Origin: Virgibacillus sp. 7505
GTDB taxonomy: Bacteria > Bacillota > Bacilli > Bacillales > Amphibacillaceae
Assembly (NCBI RefSeq): GCF_002272135.1
Contig: NZ_NPBF01000017.1
Coordinates: 39,876 to 103,875, forward strand
DNA length: 64,000 bases
Direction: 5' to 3'
Under the pieces are notes generated by a model. It saw nothing but the letters and a program-made list of their open reading frames with translations. It was not told where the DNA came from and did no database searches. The stretch's first letter is position 1. Each line of letters begins with the position of its first letter. The translations under genes were made by a program, and so were the position numbers. Positions 7,762 through 17,013 of this stretch are shown in pieces.

Positions 7762-8865
7762 GTGGAAGAATTGATTTGCCAAGGCTGCGGAGCGCCGATT
7801 CAAACAGAAGACGCATCCTTGCCCGGTTATATCCCTGCTTCAGCACTAGGGAAAAATGATGAGGTCATCTGTAAGCGCTGCTTCCGGCTCAAGCATTACA
7901 ATGAAGTCCAGGATGTTGCAGTGACGGACGATGACTTCTTTACGTTGATCAGCGAAATCAATAACAAAGATGGTATTGTCATTAAACTGGTTGATATATT
8001 CGATTTCAACGGGAGTTTCATTTCCAGCATCAAGCGGCTTGTAGGAGACAAACCGATTATCCTTGTTGGGAATAAAGTGGACCTTCTTCCGAAATCGACA
8101 AACCACGAACGTGTGAAACAGTGGCTGCGCGGGGCAGCTAAAGAATATGGTATCCAGGTGGCGGATGTGCATTTGATTTCCGCAAAACGGGGTATCGGAA
8201 TGGCAGAGCTGGAAGATAGCATCCAGGATTTGCGCGATGGACAAGATGTATACGTGGTCGGCAGTACGAATGTCGGCAAATCTACGTTCATCAATGCTTT
8301 GATTAAACATTCTACAGGCATAAATGATGCAATCACCACTTCATATTATCCTGGTACAACACTTGGATTTATTGATATCCCTCTGGATGATACAAGCTCC
8401 CTTTACGATACACCGGGAATTGTCAACCGCCAGCAAATTGCTCATTATGTGACTGAAAAAGACTTAAAAACCATTACACCTAATAAAGAAATCAAAGCTC
8501 GTATCTTCCAATTGAACGATATGCAGACCTTATTTATTGGTGGTTTGGCACGAATCGATTTCGAAAAAGGGGAAAGACAGCCATTTGTCTGCTATTTCTC
8601 TAATGCGCTTGATATCCATCGTACGAAGCTTGAGAATGCGGATTCGCTTTATGAGCGTCAAAAAGGGGAATTGCTCACACCTCCATATAAGGAGCAGCTT
8701 GAGAACTTTCCTTCTTTCCGAAAATCAACATTCAGGATAAAAGATCAAAAAACGGATATCGTCATTCCAGGACTAGGATGGATAACGCTGTCAGGTGAAC
8801 CTGCTTCAATTACAGTCCATACACCAGAAGGAGTGCCGGCAACGATCCGCAGATCATTAATCTAA
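7762..8865 (+). CDS. yqeH: Ribosome biogenesis GTPase YqeH
   Basis: 367 aa from the GTG at 7762 (SD GGGAGG 7 bases upstream). Earlier in-frame ATGs at 7747 and 7756 lie on or before that SD. It is a circularly permuted GTPase: an N-terminal zinc finger (CxxC at 6-9 and 37-40), then the G4 motif GNKVD at about 103-107, then the P-loop GSTNVGKST at about 167-175 and the G3-like DTPGI after it. It is known to act in 30S subunit maturation. It overlaps no neighbour but is tightly spaced in the operon. Confidence 0.95.
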   Translation: MEELICQGCGAPIQTEDASLPGYIPASALGKNDEVICKRCFRLKHYNEVQDVAVTDDDFFTLISEINNKDGIVIKLVDIFDFNGSFISSIKRLVGDKPIILVGNKVDLLPKSTNHERVKQWLRGAAKEYGIQVADVHLISAKRGIGMAELEDSIQDLRDGQDVYVVGSTNVGKSTFINALIKHSTGINDAITTSYYPGTTLGFIDIPLDDTSSLYDTPGIVNRQQIAHYVTEKDLKTITPNKEIKARIFQLNDMQTLFIGGLARIDFEKGERQPFVCYFSNALDIHRTKLENADSLYERQKGELLTPPYKEQLENFPSFRKSTFRIKDQKTDIVIPGLGWITLSGEPASITVHTPEGVPATIRRSLI

Positions 8866-8879
8866 GGGGGAACGAGAAA

Positions 8880-9716
8880 ATGAGAATATTGAAGTTAGGC
8901 CTTATCGGCCATCCAGTGGAGCATTCTTTATCACCATGGATACACACACAATTCATGGAACAGGCTGGTATCGAAGGAGAATACAAGCTATATCCGATCG
9001 AACCAAGTGTTTTTGATGAAAAAATCACTGCATTAATGCAAAGCGGGATTGATGGCTTCAATATTACGGTTCCATATAAACAGCGCATCATTCCATTCCT
9101 TGATGAGCTCGATCCAGATGCAGCGAAAATCGGGGCTGTGAATACCGCAGTACGAAAGAACGGCAAATGGATCGGGTATAATACGGATGGAGCGGGCTAT
9201 GTGCGTGCATTGGAACAAGTGATCCTCTCGAAAGACTCCTTGCATGTGCTTATGCTTGGCGCAGGGGGAGCAGCTCGCGGCATATACCGGGCACTGGTGG
9301 CTAAGGGTTTCCGCTATATCGATATCGCCAATCGCACTGTTTCCAAAGCTGAGCAGCTGCTTCAATTACAGGAACCGGAAACTATTACCGAGATTCTGTC
9401 TTACGAGGAAGCGCAACAGAAATTGGGCAGCTATGACATTATCATCCACACATCCAGTGTGGGAATGAGCCCGCATGATCAAGAGCAGATCATGTCATTA
9501 GCCAACTTGAAGCCTAATGCGGTGGTTAGTGATATCGTCTACAAACCGATTGAAACGATGCTGCTTCGCAGTGCCAAACAGCAGGGAGCCATTATACATC
9601 ATGGCCACAGCATGCTTTTATATCAAGCACAGTACGCATTTGAAATCTGGTCGGGACAGCAAGTCATGATCGGGGACTTATTGAATCAGCTGGAACAAAG
9701 ATTAACGGAGGAATAA
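8880..9716 (+). CDS. aroE: Shikimate dehydrogenase
   Basis: 278 aa. Reduces 3-dehydroshikimate to shikimate with NADPH, step 4 of aromatic amino-acid synthesis. The N-terminal substrate domain has GHPVEHSLSPWIH and the catalytic-lysine motif ITVPYKQ. The NADP-binding Rossmann motif is GAGGAARGI near residue 127, and the cofactor-side ANRT follows. The C-terminus ends in the family's helical GHSMLLYQAQYAFEIW block. A ready SD (GGGGG) lies ahead of the ATG. Confidence 0.96.
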   Translation: MRILKLGLIGHPVEHSLSPWIHTQFMEQAGIEGEYKLYPIEPSVFDEKITALMQSGIDGFNITVPYKQRIIPFLDELDPDAAKIGAVNTAVRKNGKWIGYNTDGAGYVRALEQVILSKDSLHVLMLGAGGAARGIYRALVAKGFRYIDIANRTVSKAEQLLQLQEPETITEILSYEEAQQKLGSYDIIIHTSSVGMSPHDQEQIMSLANLKPNAVVSDIVYKPIETMLLRSAKQQGAIIHHGHSMLLYQAQYAFEIWSGQQVMIGDLLNQLEQRLTEE

Positions 9717-9717
9717 T

Positions 9718-10008
9718 ATGTTAACAGGTAAACAGAAAAGATATCTTCGCGCACAAGCGCATCATTTGAAACCAATTTTCCAGGTAGGGAAAATCGGTGT
9801 GAACGATAATATGCTCGTCCAAATCGGCGAAGCATTGGAAAAAAGGGAATTGATCAAAGTGAGTTTGCTTCAGAATTGTCTGGATGAGAAAGAGGACGTT
9901 GCTGCAGCAATCGAAGAAGGGACAGGTGCCTCTATCGTTCAAATCATCGGCAGTACAATCGTCCTTTATAGAGAATCAGAAGATAATAAACAGATCAAGC
10001 TGCCGTAA
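9718..10008 (+). CDS. yhbY: Ribosome-assembly RNA-binding protein YhbY (CRM domain)
   Basis: 96 aa, a single CRM/YhbY domain: LTGKQKRYLRAQAHHLKPIF, then the GKIGVN loop and the LIKVSLLQNC strand. The homologue in B. subtilis is YqeI. CRM proteins bind pre-50S rRNA. The ATG follows the aroE stop immediately, with GAGGAAT of the aroE end serving as SD. Confidence 0.94.
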   Translation: MLTGKQKRYLRAQAHHLKPIFQVGKIGVNDNMLVQIGEALEKRELIKVSLLQNCLDEKEDVAAAIEEGTGASIVQIIGSTIVLYRESEDNKQIKLP

Positions 10009-10019
10009 AGGAGTAAGAC

Positions 10020-10589
10020 ATGAAAAAAGTCGGATTATTGGGGGGGACATTCGATCCGCCCCATCTCGGACATTTGTTCATTGCGCAGGAAGTTCAGCAC
10101 AGACTTGGACTGGATGAAGTCTGGTTCATTCCTGCCCACGAAGCACCGCATAAAGAAAAGTCCCATACCGATGCGGTTCTGCGTCTCGAGATGGTGCAGG
10201 CGGCTATTGCGGATAATCCTATTTTCCGTATGGATCCGATTGAGGTGGATCGTTTAGGTAAATCCTATACATTTGATACAATAAAGCTGTTGCAGGAAAT
10301 GCACCCGAATACTGCATTCCATTTCATCATCGGTGCTGATCTGGTGGAGAGTCTGCACACGTGGCATCGTATCGATGATTTAATTGAGATGCTGACATTC
10401 GTAGGCGTCGGCCGGCCTGGATATGAGCTGGTGACAACTTATCCTGTCACTTATGTCGATATACCGGAGCTTGAGATATCATCGAGCATGATCCGGGAAC
10501 GAGTCGAACAGGGAGCTCCAGTACACTATCTTATTTCAGGCGCAGTGTTCGATATAATAAAGGAGCAAAAGCTGTATGCAGAGAGATAA
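10020..10589 (+). CDS. nadD: Nicotinate-nucleotide adenylyltransferase
   Basis: 189 aa. Makes deamido-NAD from nicotinate mononucleotide and ATP. The nucleotidyltransferase motif GGTFDPPHLGH is at 8-18 and the second motif SSSMIRERV near residue 155. Its last 14 bases overlap yqeK, an arrangement shared with B. subtilis. Confidence 0.97.
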   Translation: MKKVGLLGGTFDPPHLGHLFIAQEVQHRLGLDEVWFIPAHEAPHKEKSHTDAVLRLEMVQAAIADNPIFRMDPIEVDRLGKSYTFDTIKLLQEMHPNTAFHFIIGADLVESLHTWHRIDDLIEMLTFVGVGRPGYELVTTYPVTYVDIPELEISSSMIRERVEQGAPVHYLISGAVFDIIKEQKLYAER

Positions 10590-11148
10590 GGCATTGGCGA
10601 TCGTTGAAAAACAATTAAAGAAACCACGGTATGATCATACTATCCGTGTAATGGATACAAGCATCAGGCTGGCCAAACAGTATGGTGCAGATGAAAAAAA
10701 AGCAGAACTAGCTGCTATTTTTCATGACTACGCGAAGTATCGGCCACTTGAGGAAATGAAACGCTGGATCTTATCAGAACAGCTACCGAAAGACTTGCTG
10801 GATTATCACCATGAATTATGGCATGGTCCGGTAGGAGCGCTGATGGTAAAGCGCGAAGTCGGTATTAGCGACCCGGAGATACTGCATAGCATCACGGTAC
10901 ACACAACTGGATGTGTTGGTATGTCCGTTCTTGATAAAGTAGTATTTCTTGCAGATTATATAGAACCAGGCCGTGCTTTTCCCGGCGTGGATGATGTACG
11001 TAAAATTAGTGAGAAGAATTTGGATAAGGCGTGCTGGATGGCTTCCCGGAATACGATCAATATGCTCGTCTCGTTAAACCGGAAAGTGTACCCGGACACG
11101 TTCCATGCTTATAATGATTTATTAAACTCTACTGGAGGTAACACATAA
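10576..11148 (+). CDS. yqeK: HD-domain diadenosine tetraphosphatase YqeK
   Basis: 190 aa. The HD metal site is visible: His21 in YDHTIRV, His50-Asp51 in IFHDYAKY, HHELWHGP, and the late Asp in FLADYIEP. The family hydrolyses Ap4A symmetrically to ADP. It overlaps the end of nadD, with AGGAG 10 bases before its ATG. Confidence 0.94.
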   Translation: MQRDKALAIVEKQLKKPRYDHTIRVMDTSIRLAKQYGADEKKAELAAIFHDYAKYRPLEEMKRWILSEQLPKDLLDYHHELWHGPVGALMVKREVGISDPEILHSITVHTTGCVGMSVLDKVVFLADYIEPGRAFPGVDDVRKISEKNLDKACWMASRNTINMLVSLNRKVYPDTFHAYNDLLNSTGGNT

Positions 11149-11505
11149 ATGGAAACTATTGATTTAGCACAAATAGCAGCAAATGCTGCAGATGCGGTAA
11201 GAGGGGAAGACGTTGTCCTGTTGGAAATGAAAGAGGTCTCCTTGATTGCTGATTACTTCATGATTTGTCATGGAACGAGCGAACGCCAAGTGCAAGCTAT
11301 CGCCAGAAGAATAAAAGAGAAAGCCGAAGAAGCTGGCGTGGAAGTGAAGCGTTTGGAAGGGTTGGAGCAGTCAAGATGGGTGCTTGTCGATCTTGGAGAT
11401 GTAGTTTGCCATGTATTCCACATCGATGAACGCAGATATTATAATTTAGAACGCCTGTGGGGAGATGCGCCGCAAGTGGAACCGGTATTCTCCCAAGAAA
11501 GCTGA
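11149..11505 (+). CDS. rsfS: Ribosomal silencing factor RsfS
   Basis: 118 aa RsfS/Iojap domain (DYFMICHGTSERQVQAIAR, EGLEQSRWVLVDLGDVVCHV). Binds ribosomal protein L14 and keeps subunits apart in poor nutrient conditions. The ATG starts right after the yqeK stop codon, with GGAGG inside the end of yqeK. Confidence 0.95.
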   Translation: METIDLAQIAANAADAVRGEDVVLLEMKEVSLIADYFMICHGTSERQVQAIARRIKEKAEEAGVEVKRLEGLEQSRWVLVDLGDVVCHVFHIDERRYYNLERLWGDAPQVEPVFSQES

Positions 11506-12263
11506 TGGCCGCATACGAGCGGCTTGCCGCCGTATATGAACGTCTGATGCAGGATGCGCCTTATGAGCCGTGGCAGCGATTCATGCAGCAAATATTCCAA
11601 AAGCATGCCCAGATCGAGATCAAAGAGATAGCAGATTTAGGCTGTGGAACAGGATATGTCACCAGACAGCTTGCAAACGCAGGCTATCAAATGACAGGGA
11701 TTGATCAATCTGAAAATATGCTTGCCTATGCAGCTTCCCGTGATACGAATCAGCAAGTGCGCTGGATACAGCAGGATTTGCGGGAGCTGGGGTCGATTAA
11801 AGCGGATGCTGCAATCAGTATGTTTGATGTGGTCAACTATATAACTTCACCGGAAGATGTAAAGCAAGCCTTCTCCAGGATATGGCAGATGCTTGCTCCT
11901 GGCGGTGTTTTCCTGTTCGATGTCCATAGCATACGCCATATGGAAGAGGACTTGGCCGGAGAGGTTTTTGCTGAAATTCATGATGACCTTTCTTACACGT
12001 GGTTCTGTGAAACCGGCGAAGAGAAAGGAGAGGTATTCCACGACCTCACTTTTTTTACAAAAGAAACTCACTCGGATAAATACGATCGTTTTGATGAATA
12101 TCATCATCAGCGTACATATTCCATTGAAACGTATATCTCCTGGCTTGAGGAAGCAGGCTTCCAGGTGTCAGGGGTATACGGTGATTTTGATATAGAGCGG
12201 ACAGAGCAATTGGAAGAAGCAGATCGACTATTCTTTGCATGTTTGAAAAACCAGGAGGCATAA
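11505..12263 (+). CDS. yqeM: Class I SAM-dependent methyltransferase YqeM
   Basis: 252 aa from the ATG that overlaps the rsfS stop (TGATG). An in-frame ATG 48 bases earlier would extend it into rsfS and is rejected because MAAYERLAAVYERLM is the usual YqeM start. The SAM-binding motif I is ADLGCGTGYVTRQLA at about 42-56 and the acidic motif II is TGID. The substrate is unknown. Last gene of the yqeG operon. Confidence 0.9.
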   Translation: MAAYERLAAVYERLMQDAPYEPWQRFMQQIFQKHAQIEIKEIADLGCGTGYVTRQLANAGYQMTGIDQSENMLAYAASRDTNQQVRWIQQDLRELGSIKADAAISMFDVVNYITSPEDVKQAFSRIWQMLAPGGVFLFDVHSIRHMEEDLAGEVFAEIHDDLSYTWFCETGEEKGEVFHDLTFFTKETHSDKYDRFDEYHHQRTYSIETYISWLEEAGFQVSGVYGDFDIERTEQLEEADRLFFACLKNQEA

Positions 12264-12283
12264 TGCTGCTACCTGGTTTTTTT
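12246..12283. terminator. Bidirectional terminator between yqeM and comER
   Basis: AAAAACCAGG / CCTGGTTTTTTT with a 17-base loop. The sequence gives a T-run on both strands, so it can end both convergent genes. Confidence 0.85.
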
Positions 12284-12314
12284 ATGCAGGAAAAGCGGAG
12301 TATGTGTCGAAATG

Positions 12315-13139
12315 TTAGTTGTACAATCCCTTCTGAATTGCTTGCTTTTCTTCCTGGAATTTGCGATGAGTTGCTTGGAATAATTGAGGAAACTGTTCTG
12401 TTGTTTCCTTCTCCAGTACTGCGATTCCCTCTCCTGTAATACCGCCTTTCACACAAACCTTTTTTATCAGTTCATCCAATGTATAGTGCCCGTTTGCCAA
12501 TAGAGTTCCGAGTCCGATCAGCATCTCCGAAGTTAAATGAGTGGCTTGTTCTTTGCTGATTGCTGTTTCCTCCACTGCGCCATCGATAAATCGCTGCGCA
12601 AGGTAGCTGAAGAAAGCCGGTCCGCAGGAAACAATATCTGAAGCAACTCTCGTTATATCCTCTGGAATATAAAGTGGATTAGAATAGCTGCTGACTAAAT
12701 CGATCAGCGCGGCTTTATTACGATTTGACAGACTTGTTCCGAATGTCAGCAAAGTCGTCCCTGCTGCTGCTCTGTTCGTAATACTTGGGATGGCCCGTGC
12801 TACCTGACATGGTACAAGAACTTCGAGATCTTCAATGGAATACGGACTAGTGATGGAGACTAGTACTTGATCCGGCTTTAATATAGGGTGAAGCTCGTGA
12901 CAGACACCAGGCAAGTGGGGCGGGCGCACACAGAGAAACAAAATATCAGCATATTCCGCAATATGGCTAATGGAATCAGCCACATGGATGGATGGAAAAG
13001 CTTCTTTACACTTCGCAGCCTTTTCAGCAGAACGGTTTAAAACCATAATGTCTTCCTGGTTGATGGATCCGGAGTTTACCCACGTCTCCAGCAGCATACC
13101 TCCCATATTTCCAACTCCGATTATTCCCCATTTCGTCAT
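12315..13139 (-). CDS. comER: ComER, pyrroline-5-carboxylate reductase-like protein
   Basis: 274 aa. The N-terminal Rossmann fold has GVGNMG at 8-13, and the P5CR C-terminal dimerization domain begins near residue 165 (VSCGPAFFSYLAQRFIDGAV). Divergent from comEA as in B. subtilis, where comER is not needed for transformation and has been linked to sporulation and biofilm control. Its enzymatic role in proline synthesis is doubtful. An SD (GAGGAGG) lies before the ATG. Confidence 0.93.
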   Translation of the reverse strand: MTKWGIIGVGNMGGMLLETWVNSGSINQEDIMVLNRSAEKAAKCKEAFPSIHVADSISHIAEYADILFLCVRPPHLPGVCHELHPILKPDQVLVSITSPYSIEDLEVLVPCQVARAIPSITNRAAAGTTLLTFGTSLSNRNKAALIDLVSSYSNPLYIPEDITRVASDIVSCGPAFFSYLAQRFIDGAVEETAISKEQATHLTSEMLIGLGTLLANGHYTLDELIKKVCVKGGITGEGIAVLEKETTEQFPQLFQATHRKFQEEKQAIQKGLYN

Positions 13140-13232
13140 TCTAAACTCCTCCTCTGCTCATTTTCTGCTTGTTGCCCATTTACGCTGTTATCAAATTTAT
13201 GCTTTAACGAAATAGAATATGAAAGGAGATTC

Positions 13233-13850
13233 ATGGTGCAAATCGTCAAACGATATAGCTGGGCAATCATACTTGCTGCTGCAGTATGTGTGGTTTTAGT
13301 CATATGGATCCGGGAGCCTAAGGGTGATGCTGCTGTTCAGCAGCTTGAAGAAGCTGAAAACCCTTCTGAGAATCAGTTGTTGCTTGCAGAAACACCAGCT
13401 GAAAAAGAGCCGGCGCCTGATCACACGAAGTTTGTAGTAGATATAAAAGGAGAGGTGCAGTACCCCGGAGTGTACGAGCTTGCTCCAGACAGCCGTGTGG
13501 AGCAGGCGATAGATGCAGCTGGCGGGCTGACAGATAAAGCGGAGGGGAGGAGTATCAATCTGGCCCAGCGTGTGGCAGATGAACAGGTTATTTATGTTGC
13601 GGCTATCGGAGAAGGAGCGGATTTACCAGCTCAATCTGGAGGGATGAATGCTTCATCGGACAAAATCAATATCAACCAAGCAGACAGCGAGGAACTGACG
13701 GAGTTGAACGGCATTGGGGAAGCAAAAGCGCAGGCTATCGTTGCTTTCCGGGAGGAAAACGGTCCTTTCACTTCTATTGAGCAGCTTACAGAAGTACCTG
13801 GCATCGGGGAGAAATCATTAGAGAACATGAAGGATCAGATCAGCTTGTAG
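13233..13850 (+). CDS. comEA: Competence DNA receptor ComEA
   Basis: 205 aa. An N-terminal membrane anchor (about 10-27) is followed by an acidic linker, an SLBB-type domain (about 66-125, VDIKGEVQYPGVYELAPDSR) and a C-terminal helix-hairpin-helix DNA-binding domain (about 143-205) with two GIG turns (ELNGIGEAKA, EVPGIGEKSL). It binds incoming double-stranded DNA outside the membrane. The ATG has AAAGGAG 6 bases upstream. I did not find a clear ComK box in the 93-base divergent region. Confidence 0.95.
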   Translation: MVQIVKRYSWAIILAAAVCVVLVIWIREPKGDAAVQQLEEAENPSENQLLLAETPAEKEPAPDHTKFVVDIKGEVQYPGVYELAPDSRVEQAIDAAGGLTDKAEGRSINLAQRVADEQVIYVAAIGEGADLPAQSGGMNASSDKININQADSEELTELNGIGEAKAQAIVAFREENGPFTSIEQLTEVPGIGEKSLENMKDQISL

Positions 13851-13915
13851 AGCTGTTGACGGATGAGAAGGGGGATTGTACACTTACTCTAGAAAAGGAA
13901 AGGTGGCGAAGCGTC

Positions 13916-14491
13916 ATGGAACGAATCGCATGGAATCAATACTTTATGGCGCAAAGCCACTTGCTGGCATTGCGCAGCACCTGTCAGCGTCTGATGGTTG
14001 GTGCGACTGTAGTCCGAGATAAACGGATCATCGCCGGTGGTTATAATGGCAGTGTCACTGGCAGCAAGCACTGCGTCGATGAAGGTTGCTACGTAATCGA
14101 TGGTCATTGCGTGCGGACAGTACACGCAGAAATGAATGCCCTCTTACAATGTGCGAAATTCGGTGTACCAACCGAAGGAGCTGAAATTTACGTTACACAT
14201 TTTCCGTGCCTGCAATGCTGTAAAGCCTTAATTCAAGCTGGTATCAAAACGGTCTATTATGCGAATGATTACAAAAATCATCCTTATGCGGTAGATCTTT
14301 TTGCTGAAGCAGGTGTCAAGACGCAACAGGTAGAGCTTGATGCAGTTGTAGTGGATACGAAGCCGCAGGAAACTCAAAACCTTATGGAAAAAGTAGTGGA
14401 GAAGCTCAAGCAGCTGGATGATACCGAAAGTCAGCGGCTTGCTGAAGAAGCTGCTTCTCGTTATCAACTTCCAACCAAAGAACGGATATGA
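13916..14491 (+). CDS. comEB: ComEB, dCMP deaminase-like protein
   Basis: 191 aa from the ATG at 13916 (AAAGGTGG 9 bases upstream; MERIAWNQYFM is the usual start). The zinc-dependent deaminase site is complete: HAEMNALLQC with the catalytic Glu, and PCLQCC. Converts dCMP to dUMP. Despite its name, comEB is dispensable for transformation in B. subtilis. The last bases overlap comEC. Confidence 0.95.
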   Translation: MERIAWNQYFMAQSHLLALRSTCQRLMVGATVVRDKRIIAGGYNGSVTGSKHCVDEGCYVIDGHCVRTVHAEMNALLQCAKFGVPTEGAEIYVTHFPCLQCCKALIQAGIKTVYYANDYKNHPYAVDLFAEAGVKTQQVELDAVVVDTKPQETQNLMEKVVEKLKQLDDTESQRLAEEAASRYQLPTKERI

Positions 14492-16740
14492 TCGGAAGAT
14501 GGCATATTGTCGCGCTGGCAGCCCTTGGCGGGATGCTGGCGCATTCCTTACATTTCTCCATCTTGCTGTTAATAGTTGTTTGGCTATGCCTAATGTATTA
14601 CACAAGGCGAATCCAATTTACACTCCTGCTTCTGTCCTCACTTGCTTCACTGTTGTTTTTCTGCAACAGTATCCTCGGCCAAAAAGCACCCCCTGAACTA
14701 CCGCTGGATAAGCCAATTCAGCTCACCTCCGCTATATCAGATATCTCTGAAACAAATGAGCGGATTCAATTCACTGCAGAAGATCCTTCTGGTTCCCCTT
14801 CTATCCAAGTGACCTATTTCAAACAAGAAGCTAATGAAGTATTAACTGGTTTATCTGCAGGTGCTAAATGTGCCATCAAAGGCAGAATTAGCCAGCCCGA
14901 TCCAGCTACTAACCAAGGACAATTTGATTTTAAGCGTTATTCACGGCAGCAAGGTATTTTTTACGAAATAAAACTTCAAAATCTCCAGGATATCTCTTGT
15001 ACTGGAACATCACGATTCAGTCAGCTGTTAAAGGCGAGAACTGGGTTTTTAGAAAAAGCGGATAAGAACCTTGATTCTCATACCGACGCATGGGTGCAGG
15101 CGATGATTGCTGGGGAAGACAGCAATTTGGATGAGGGGACGGTAGAGCTTTTCAATCGTTGGAGCTTGTCACATATCCTTGCTATCAGCGGCATGCATAT
15201 CGCATTATTTTCGGCAATCCTCTTCTTCCTCTTCACAAAACTCCAGATTCTTACGATAGAAAAGACCTATTTGTTTTTATTTGTCTTTTTGGCTGTTTAT
15301 CCCGTATTTGCAGGCGGGGAACCGTCGGTTTGGCGTTCTGCTTTAATGGTGATGCTCATCATGGTGCTGATGCGCTTTCGCATTAGGCTGCCTATCATCG
15401 ATAGCATCAGTATCGTTTTCTTACTTTTACTTGTCCTCGACCCGCATTATCTATACCATATTGGTTTTCAATTTTCGTTTCTTGTCAGCTTGGCATTGCT
15501 TTTATCGGCCCGCCTTTACACTGGCTCTTTTATAAGTGCGCTGCTGGAAACAAGCCTTTTAAGCCAGCTCGTCATCCTTCCTCTGCAGGTCTCCCAATTC
15601 TACTTCTTGAATCCATTGTCTGTTTTAATGAATCTCTTTGCCATTCCGTTCTATACGTTTATTGCTATTCCGCTTTTGCTGTTAATCAGTATCATGCTGT
15701 ACCCTTTGCCGCAGTTTGCTGCTCTTCTAGGGGAGTGTTTTCGATTTCTAAATGAATTAGTGATCCGATTTATTGAATGGGTAGATGGTGCAGCTTTTTA
15801 TCCTTGGGTAACAGGCAAGCTTCCAATTGGTATCTCTATAGTTTATTTTCTGATTCTTGTTCTATTTTGCTCAGCGTGGGAGAAAGGCAGGCGAAGGATT
15901 GCTCTTTGTTATGGTGCTTTACTGACAGCAATTCCGCTTGCTGCAGCGCTGCTGCCTTATACGAGCAGTACAGGATATGTCACGATGCTCGATATCGGGC
16001 AAGGAGATGCATTTGTCATCGAATTACCTTATCGCAGAGGTGTTTATCTAATTGATGCAGCTGGCAGTGTCGGAACGGACTTTAAGCCGACTGATAAGAA
16101 TTTCAAGCAGGTAATCAAACCATATTTGTATGAGCGGGGAATTGCCAAAGTTCATGGCATCTTTGCTTCGCATGCGGATCATGATCATATCGGGAGTATT
16201 GGTAAGCTGACAGAGGAATTTCATGTGGATTGGGTACGTACTTCTGTCTATTTTGACCGTTCGAAAGCAAAACTTTGGGATTCGGATATAAAGATAATAC
16301 CTTGGACAGCTGGAGAGATGATCCGTCTTCCGGGCTGGGAAATCCAGCTGCTGGCTCCTTCGCGTGATAAAAAGGATCCCAACAAGAATTCGCTTGTCAT
16401 GTATACGGTGCTGGGCGGGAAGAGCTGGCTTTTTACGGGTGATATAGGCAAAGAGGAGGAAAAGGAAATTATCCGGAGTTATCCGACTTTACGGGCGGAT
16501 GTACTGAAGGTCGGACATCATGGCAGCAATACCTCGACTGATCCAGCGTTTCTTCAGCATGTGAAGCCGGAGACAGCGCTGGTTTCGGCTGGCCGGAACA
16601 ACAGATATGGCCATCCGTCTCCAGAGGTTGTGGATGCATTGTCACAACAAAACATCCGTATCTGGCGTACAGATACGGATGGGGCGGTCGTCTATGCCTT
16701 CTCAGGGAAGACAGGCACATTTAGCCCGTTCCTCCCATAA
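14488..16740 (+). CDS. comEC: DNA-uptake channel protein ComEC/Rec2
   Basis: 750 aa. An N-terminal DUF4131-type region with two helices and a soluble OB-like part (to about 200) is followed by the multi-helix competence domain (about 205-480; LSHILAISGMHIALFSAILF) and a C-terminal metallo-beta-lactamase-like domain with HADHDHIG near residue 560 and GHHGSNTSTD near 675. It forms the channel that takes up single-stranded DNA. It starts at an ATG overlapping the comEB stop. No terminator follows it. Confidence 0.96.
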   Translation: MIGRWHIVALAALGGMLAHSLHFSILLLIVVWLCLMYYTRRIQFTLLLLSSLASLLFFCNSILGQKAPPELPLDKPIQLTSAISDISETNERIQFTAEDPSGSPSIQVTYFKQEANEVLTGLSAGAKCAIKGRISQPDPATNQGQFDFKRYSRQQGIFYEIKLQNLQDISCTGTSRFSQLLKARTGFLEKADKNLDSHTDAWVQAMIAGEDSNLDEGTVELFNRWSLSHILAISGMHIALFSAILFFLFTKLQILTIEKTYLFLFVFLAVYPVFAGGEPSVWRSALMVMLIMVLMRFRIRLPIIDSISIVFLLLLVLDPHYLYHIGFQFSFLVSLALLLSARLYTGSFISALLETSLLSQLVILPLQVSQFYFLNPLSVLMNLFAIPFYTFIAIPLLLLISIMLYPLPQFAALLGECFRFLNELVIRFIEWVDGAAFYPWVTGKLPIGISIVYFLILVLFCSAWEKGRRRIALCYGALLTAIPLAAALLPYTSSTGYVTMLDIGQGDAFVIELPYRRGVYLIDAAGSVGTDFKPTDKNFKQVIKPYLYERGIAKVHGIFASHADHDHIGSIGKLTEEFHVDWVRTSVYFDRSKAKLWDSDIKIIPWTAGEMIRLPGWEIQLLAPSRDKKDPNKNSLVMYTVLGGKSWLFTGDIGKEEEKEIIRSYPTLRADVLKVGHHGSNTSTDPAFLQHVKPETALVSAGRNNRYGHPSPEVVDALSQQNIRIWRTDTDGAVVYAFSGKTGTFSPFLP

Positions 16741-16770
16741 GATACGGTAGTTATAAATGAGGCAAATGAA

Positions 16771-16990
16771 CTTACCACAGGCAGCAGGTACTTACCTCGA
16801 TTAGCAAGAGTTGTCACCAATAACTTGCATGATTAAGGATAACCTAGAGGTAAGAAAACACCGCTTCGCGTTGCAGCCTCCGGAGCTGGCTAACAAGAGC
16901 GTTCATATAGATTGGGGGGGAACGTATTATTGTTCTCCTCTGTTCCACCTCCACCTTGCGTTAATTCCTATTTGCCGCTACGATAAACAA
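16771..16990 (+). other. Intergenic stretch with candidate RNA structure
   Basis: The 273-base gap between comEC and holA holds no convincing gene on either strand; the small minus-strand yqzM found here in B. subtilis is not visible. An 8-bp perfect inverted repeat CTTACCTC (16791-16798) / GAGGTAAG (16847-16854) encloses a second hairpin, GCAAGAGTT (16804-16812) / AACTTGC (16822-16828) with one bulge. Further on, AGCC-TCCGGAG-CT-GGCT can form a small stem. No known riboswitch signature was recognised. Confidence 0.35.
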
Positions 16991-17013
16991 TAGGATTACG
17001 TAGGAGTGAGAAC

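Noticed and set aside
8880..9166. Minus-strand open frames under aroE and the end of yqeH
   Set aside because: Shadows; the plus-strand proteins are complete and conserved.
13140..13232. ComK box between comER and comEA
   Set aside because: No AAAA-N5-TTTT pair with proper spacing could be found.
16811..16993. 60-codon plus-strand frame between comEC and holA
   Set aside because: No SD, odd composition, and it runs through the inverted repeats; not a likely protein.
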